Source of the DNA: an uncultured Eubacteriales bacterium
GTDB lineage: Bacteria > Bacillota > Clostridia > Oscillospirales > CAG-272
DNA length: 63,934 nucleotides
Direction: 5' to 3'
Assembly (NCBI GenBank): GCA_934525675.1
Contig: CAKSZH010000014.1
Location: 1 to 63,934, forward strand
Part shown: one piece after another, positions 61,354 through 63,934 of the stretch
How positions within the stretch are numbered: the first letter of the stretch is position 1
How the letters are laid out: each line of letters begins with the position of its first letter
Translations under genes and position numbers: made by a program
The notes under the pieces: model-generated
The model's database searches: none
Told to the model about the DNA's origin: nothing
What the model saw: the letters and a program-made list of their open reading frames with translations, nothing else

Positions 61354-61917
61354 TCATTTTCCGTTCTTTTTCCCGGCGCGCGCGGCAGTTTCCCGGATCC
61401 GGAGTTCTCTTGTTTCCCGCTCCATGAGCGAAAACCGTTCCTCCGTTTCCCGGTCCATTCTGCCGACAGGAATCACGTACTCCCGTGCGTGCGAGGTATG
61501 CAGAATGGCAAGCGGAACACGGTGACGGCATTTACGGTCCACCATCTGCACTTCTCCCGTCTCCGTGAACGTCTCGCCTTTTTTCGTCGATTCCAGCCGA
61601 TACGTCCACCTGCCCGTATCGTCCTCGCGTACAAAGCGGAACAATAACGTACCGGTCACCCCCCGGTTGTAGCCCTTGCACAGTGCCACGACCGGCGAAG
61701 ACAAGAACAGAATGACGGAGACGGAATACAAAAAATATCCGAGCGGCTTGTCAAATTGAGTGGTCACGCGTCCCTGCCACCAGGACACAAGGTAAACGGC
61801 GAACAAAAACAGCGCAACGGAAACGGACAGACAGGTGAAAAACGCGGAAAGTTTTACCCACGTTTTGTCGCGGAGCAAGCCGGGATACCTGCTGTCAAAC
61901 ACGACGTCAAACGACAT
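61354..61917 (-). CDS. Two-helix membrane protein, function unknown
   Basis: The protein has 187 residues. Two transmembrane helices (about 23-46 and 60-82) are followed by a soluble C-terminal domain (about 95-187) rich in charged residues that ends in a possible coiled coil (RETEERFSLMERETRELRIR). The start at 61917 follows AAGGAGGAAAA. It overlaps the YwaF-like gene by 11 bp, so the two are translationally coupled. No family recognised. Confidence 0.65.
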   Translation of the reverse strand: MSFDVVFDSRYPGLLRDKTWVKLSAFFTCLSVSVALFLFAVYLVSWWQGRVTTQFDKPLGYFLYSVSVILFLSSPVVALCKGYNRGVTGTLLFRFVREDDTGRWTYRLESTKKGETFTETGEVQMVDRKCRHRVPLAILHTSHAREYVIPVGRMDRETEERFSLMERETRELRIRETAARAGKKNGK

Positions 61918-62722
61918 TTTTCCTCCTTCGGGGCTCCCCCGCTGATTCACCTGCCGGCAGCCCCCGGCGATTCATATGCCGCATTTTCTCTTTTACGGCG
62001 AGCACCAGCCGATATACGCCGAGCGTCGGGAAAAAGGTGCCGAATACATAGGCGAGATAGATCACGAGCGAATATGCGGGCTGACACGATGCGGCAAGCG
62101 TGTGCAGGAACGGAATGGGGAGATTGTACGGCTCCCGCATGAACATGAGATTGCAACCGCTATAATGATTGACAACGATCCCGAGTGCGCAGAACACGCC
62201 GACAAACAGGGCGTACAGCGAAAAATCGCGGACAGCCAGCTTCTGCACTCCGGTGACCAGATACATCAGCCCAAGGTAGTGCATAAGCGAATGGAACAGC
62301 ATACTGTAACAGGACAGGTAATGCCACATGGGATAATTGGCGACCGAGGTGGAGGGCATGATGAGAAAGCTCGCCCCCGCGATGATCCCGCCACCAACGA
62401 GGAACAACCGTCCCGCGCGCCGGATCTTCCCTTTTCCGAACCCCGCGCACCACGCGCAATAGAGGAACAGCGAACAGAACCAGAGCGGAAGCCACTGATT
62501 CAGTCCGTACTGTCCGTGTATGAAGCAGTACGCGATCTTCCCGCCCTCCAATACCGTAATCAGAACGGCGATGACCCGGGTCAGGCGGACCAGCGTCCTC
62601 TCCTGCATTCTGCGGGTCAGCACGACCGCTGTCCAGACCAGAAGAAAACAGATTGCCATCACAATCAGATGAGTACGCGAAAACACCCCGCATGGCGTTC
62701 CGCCTTCCGCAAAAAACGGCAT
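61907..62722 (-). CDS. YwaF/TIGR02206-family membrane protein
   Basis: This 271-residue membrane protein has about seven hydrophobic segments. The family signature region includes QWLPLWFCSLFLY and HSLMHYLGLMYL. Function is unknown; the family is related to eukaryotic TMEM164. The start at 62722 follows GGAAGGAGAAG. It is the first gene of a two-gene unit with 61354-61917. Confidence 0.82.
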   Translation of the reverse strand: MPFFAEGGTPCGVFSRTHLIVMAICFLLVWTAVVLTRRMQERTLVRLTRVIAVLITVLEGGKIAYCFIHGQYGLNQWLPLWFCSLFLYCAWCAGFGKGKIRRAGRLFLVGGGIIAGASFLIMPSTSVANYPMWHYLSCYSMLFHSLMHYLGLMYLVTGVQKLAVRDFSLYALFVGVFCALGIVVNHYSGCNLMFMREPYNLPIPFLHTLAASCQPAYSLVIYLAYVFGTFFPTLGVYRLVLAVKEKMRHMNRRGLPAGESAGEPRRRKNVV

Positions 62723-63033
62723 CTCGCTTCTCCTTCCCGACCGTTTGCCGCACCGCAGCGGCTTCAAGGAACAGTATATCACAAAAAATGACGGTTGTCT
62801 ACCGGATTTGTTCCCCATGACAGGTAACGTTGCCCGAACCGGGGCAGAAAAGTGAATGATACGAAAAAATCAGATGCCGATGCAGAATAGGGCGTTAACC
62901 GGATAGCTCCGTCGGCTATTCCCGCTTACAATCGGCAAAAGTCAGGTCCCGTGTTCAGGTCCAGTTTATCACAAAATGTTCTCCGGGACAAGAGGCAGCG
63001 AAAAAATGCCGGAATTTCGGGTTTCCCACAGCA
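62723..63033. other. Non-coding stretch before the tRNA-fragment junction
   Basis: About 310 bp of core-like composition. No gene seen. It should contain the promoter of the YwaF-like gene, but no clear hexamers were identified. Confidence 0.5.
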
Positions 63034-63037
63034 AGCA

Positions 63038-63068
63038 AAAAAGCACCGCAAGACACGGTGCTTTTTTA
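63038..63068 (-). terminator. Terminator downstream of the tRNA fragment
   Basis: Stem AAAAAAGCACCG / CGGTGCTTTTTT. On the minus strand it lies about 50 bp after the tRNA 3' end at 63118, where the terminator of that tRNA gene is expected. Confidence 0.85.
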
Positions 63069-63117
63069 TGTCAATGACGAACAAAAAGGAGCGTCTTTTT
63101 AAGCCGAAAAGAGAGTA

Positions 63118-63139
63118 GGCGTCCACGGGGATTTGAACC
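63118..63139 (-). tRNA. 3' fragment of a tRNA gene (putative attachment site)
   Basis: The minus strand reads GGTTCAAATCCCCG then TGGACGCC. This is a T-loop (TTCAAAT), the 3' half of the T-stem (CCCCG), the 3' strand of the acceptor stem and a discriminator base. The 5' half of the T-stem is not complementary (TTAGG instead of CGGGG), and no anticodon arm, D arm or 5' acceptor lies to the right. Only the segment normally duplicated by tRNA-targeting integrases is left. The CCA end is not encoded. The tRNA identity cannot be fixed. Confidence 0.72.
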
Positions 63140-63146
63140 TAAAGCA

Positions 63147-63175
63147 TTGATTTTTGCTATTGGTTATGGTATAAT
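63147..63175 (+). promoter_or_regulatory. Promoter at the left edge of the AT-rich segment
   Basis: TTGATT (63147-63152), 17 bp, TATAAT (63170-63175). It lies only 8 bp beyond the tRNA fragment and points into the AT-rich segment. Confidence 0.65.
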
Positions 63176-63315
63176 ACTTATGAGGGCAGTCTTGATTGGG
63201 TAAAGTCGTTAATTAATTTATTTTCAAAGCATTTATTTGCATGTTTGAGAACAATAAATATAGATACGAATAAAAATCCGACAAGATTCATTGTTAATCA
63301 AAGGTAGGTGATGAA

Positions 63316-63934
63316 ATGAAAACAAGAATTATAAAGTTACTTTGTTTGATTTTTTCTTCGATATTAGTATGTTCCAGCGTTACTGCTTGTAAACCAGAAA
63401 GCAAAATAAAAGGTTTTGATGACCACTGTAAAACGACTGAGGATGGTTTCAAATATTATTACAATGAAAACTCAAATGAAGGTGCATATATTATTGAAAT
63501 TCCAAATGCTGAAAACTTAATTATTCCTGAATATCTCGATGGAAAAAAAGTCGTGGAACTTGGGCATTGTGATACAGGGATTGGATATATGAATGATTAT
63601 TTTGTGGTTGGAACTAACACAAAAACTTTAACTATTCAACATCAATTCAAAATTCGTAATAAAGCACCTGTTAAATATTATGTTGATTTTCCAAATCTAA
63701 CAAAACTCATATTTTTGGATTTTTTATATTGTAATATCTCAACATCAGAGGAAGAAATAGTTGTTCCCTATTATGTAGGGAAGCAAAGCTCAAATATTCC
63801 GACTGTGGAGTTAAGAAAATCGGAAAGAACTTTTAGTTTGGAAAATTTTGAGCCAAAAGTTATTATTATTCCTGAATACGTTGAAATAATTGAAAAGGAT
63901 GTTTTTTCAGGATTAACAAATGTTACTATAAAAA
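63316..63934 (+). CDS. AT-rich lipoprotein gene, 3' end outside the window
   Basis: At least 206 codons are open to the window edge. A lipoprotein signal (MKTRIIKLLCLIFSSI..., lipobox SVTAC, Cys25) is followed by a domain with BspA-like leucine-rich features: ENLIIPEYLDGKKVVEL early and IIIPEYVEIIEKDVFSGLTN at the end. An ATG 5 bp upstream is followed at once by a stop, so 63316 is used; AGGTAGGTG precedes it. Codon use is strongly AT-biased, unlike every other gene here, which points to recent transfer. Confidence 0.82.
   Translation, partial: MKTRIIKLLCLIFSSILVCSSVTACKPESKIKGFDDHCKTTEDGFKYYYNENSNEGAYIIEIPNAENLIIPEYLDGKKVVELGHCDTGIGYMNDYFVVGTNTKTLTIQHQFKIRNKAPVKYYVDFPNLTKLIFLDFLYCNISTSEEEIVVPYYVGKQSSNIPTVELRKSERTFSLENFEPKVIIIPEYVEIIEKDVFSGLTNVTIK

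Overview
The window looks like chromosomal DNA of an anaerobic, Gram-positive Clostridia-type bacterium, perhaps an uncultured gut Oscillospirales or Christensenellales relative. Base composition is GC-rich by eye. The protein set fits this: lipoproteins with SxxC lipoboxes, a glycyl-radical enzyme with its activase, YesM/YesN-type signalling, BspA-like leucine-rich repeats, M42 peptidases, YitT and YwaF membrane families and a DUF1858 redox protein. Genus or species cannot be given from sequence alone.

Layout. 1-549 is the trailer end of a type I-C CRISPR array; no cas genes lie in the window. 760-4811 (minus) is a MarR-controlled heterodimeric ABC exporter, divergent from a decayed hybrid histidine kinase (4903-6116). 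6372-15186 (plus) is a galactose-type sugar module: MglB-MglA-MglC, a small InlB-repeat membrane protein, a YesN-like response regulator, a YesM-like sensor kinase and a sugar-binding lipoprotein that probably feeds the kinase. 15397-20891 (minus) is a TetR-headed operon of two ABC-2 exporters. 21304-23705 holds cysK, the C-terminal remnant of an O-acetylhomoserine sulfhydrylase gene and a 3-hydroxyacyl-CoA dehydrogenase. 23773-27267 (minus) carries a GlmU-like left-handed-helix protein, glmM and a dus gene with a long leader. 27696-36460 has yitT, an SGNH hydrolase, an aldo/keto reductase, a glycyl-radical enzyme with its activase, birA and a FAD-Rieske oxidoreductase. 36735-37060 is a degenerate 15-bp repeat tract. 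37160-44153 holds an orphan solute-binding lipoprotein, an RlmD-type methyltransferase, a degenerate phosphatase, Nif3, trmK, a DUF1858 protein and prfB. 44435-53848 carries a repeat-rich surface protein, an M50-like membrane protease, nnr, a cysteine desulfurase, a lipoprotein and a methionine-gamma-lyase-like protein. 53953-58636 has three tandem M42 peptidases and murD. 58857-61200 is a divergent type IIA topoisomerase B subunit with a DUF6054 protein. 61354-62722 holds two membrane proteins.

The right end changes abruptly. At 63118-63139 there is only the 3' end of a tRNA gene (minus strand). Immediately to its right the DNA becomes very AT-rich and carries a lipoprotein gene that runs off the window. 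This looks like the junction of an integrated element at a tRNA 3' end.

The observations most worth following are the tRNA-fragment junction, the glycyl-radical enzyme with a Gln in place of the usual active-site Glu, the 15-bp repeat tract, the partnerless topoisomerase B subunit with two unusual Toprim cysteines, and the translation start of prfB.
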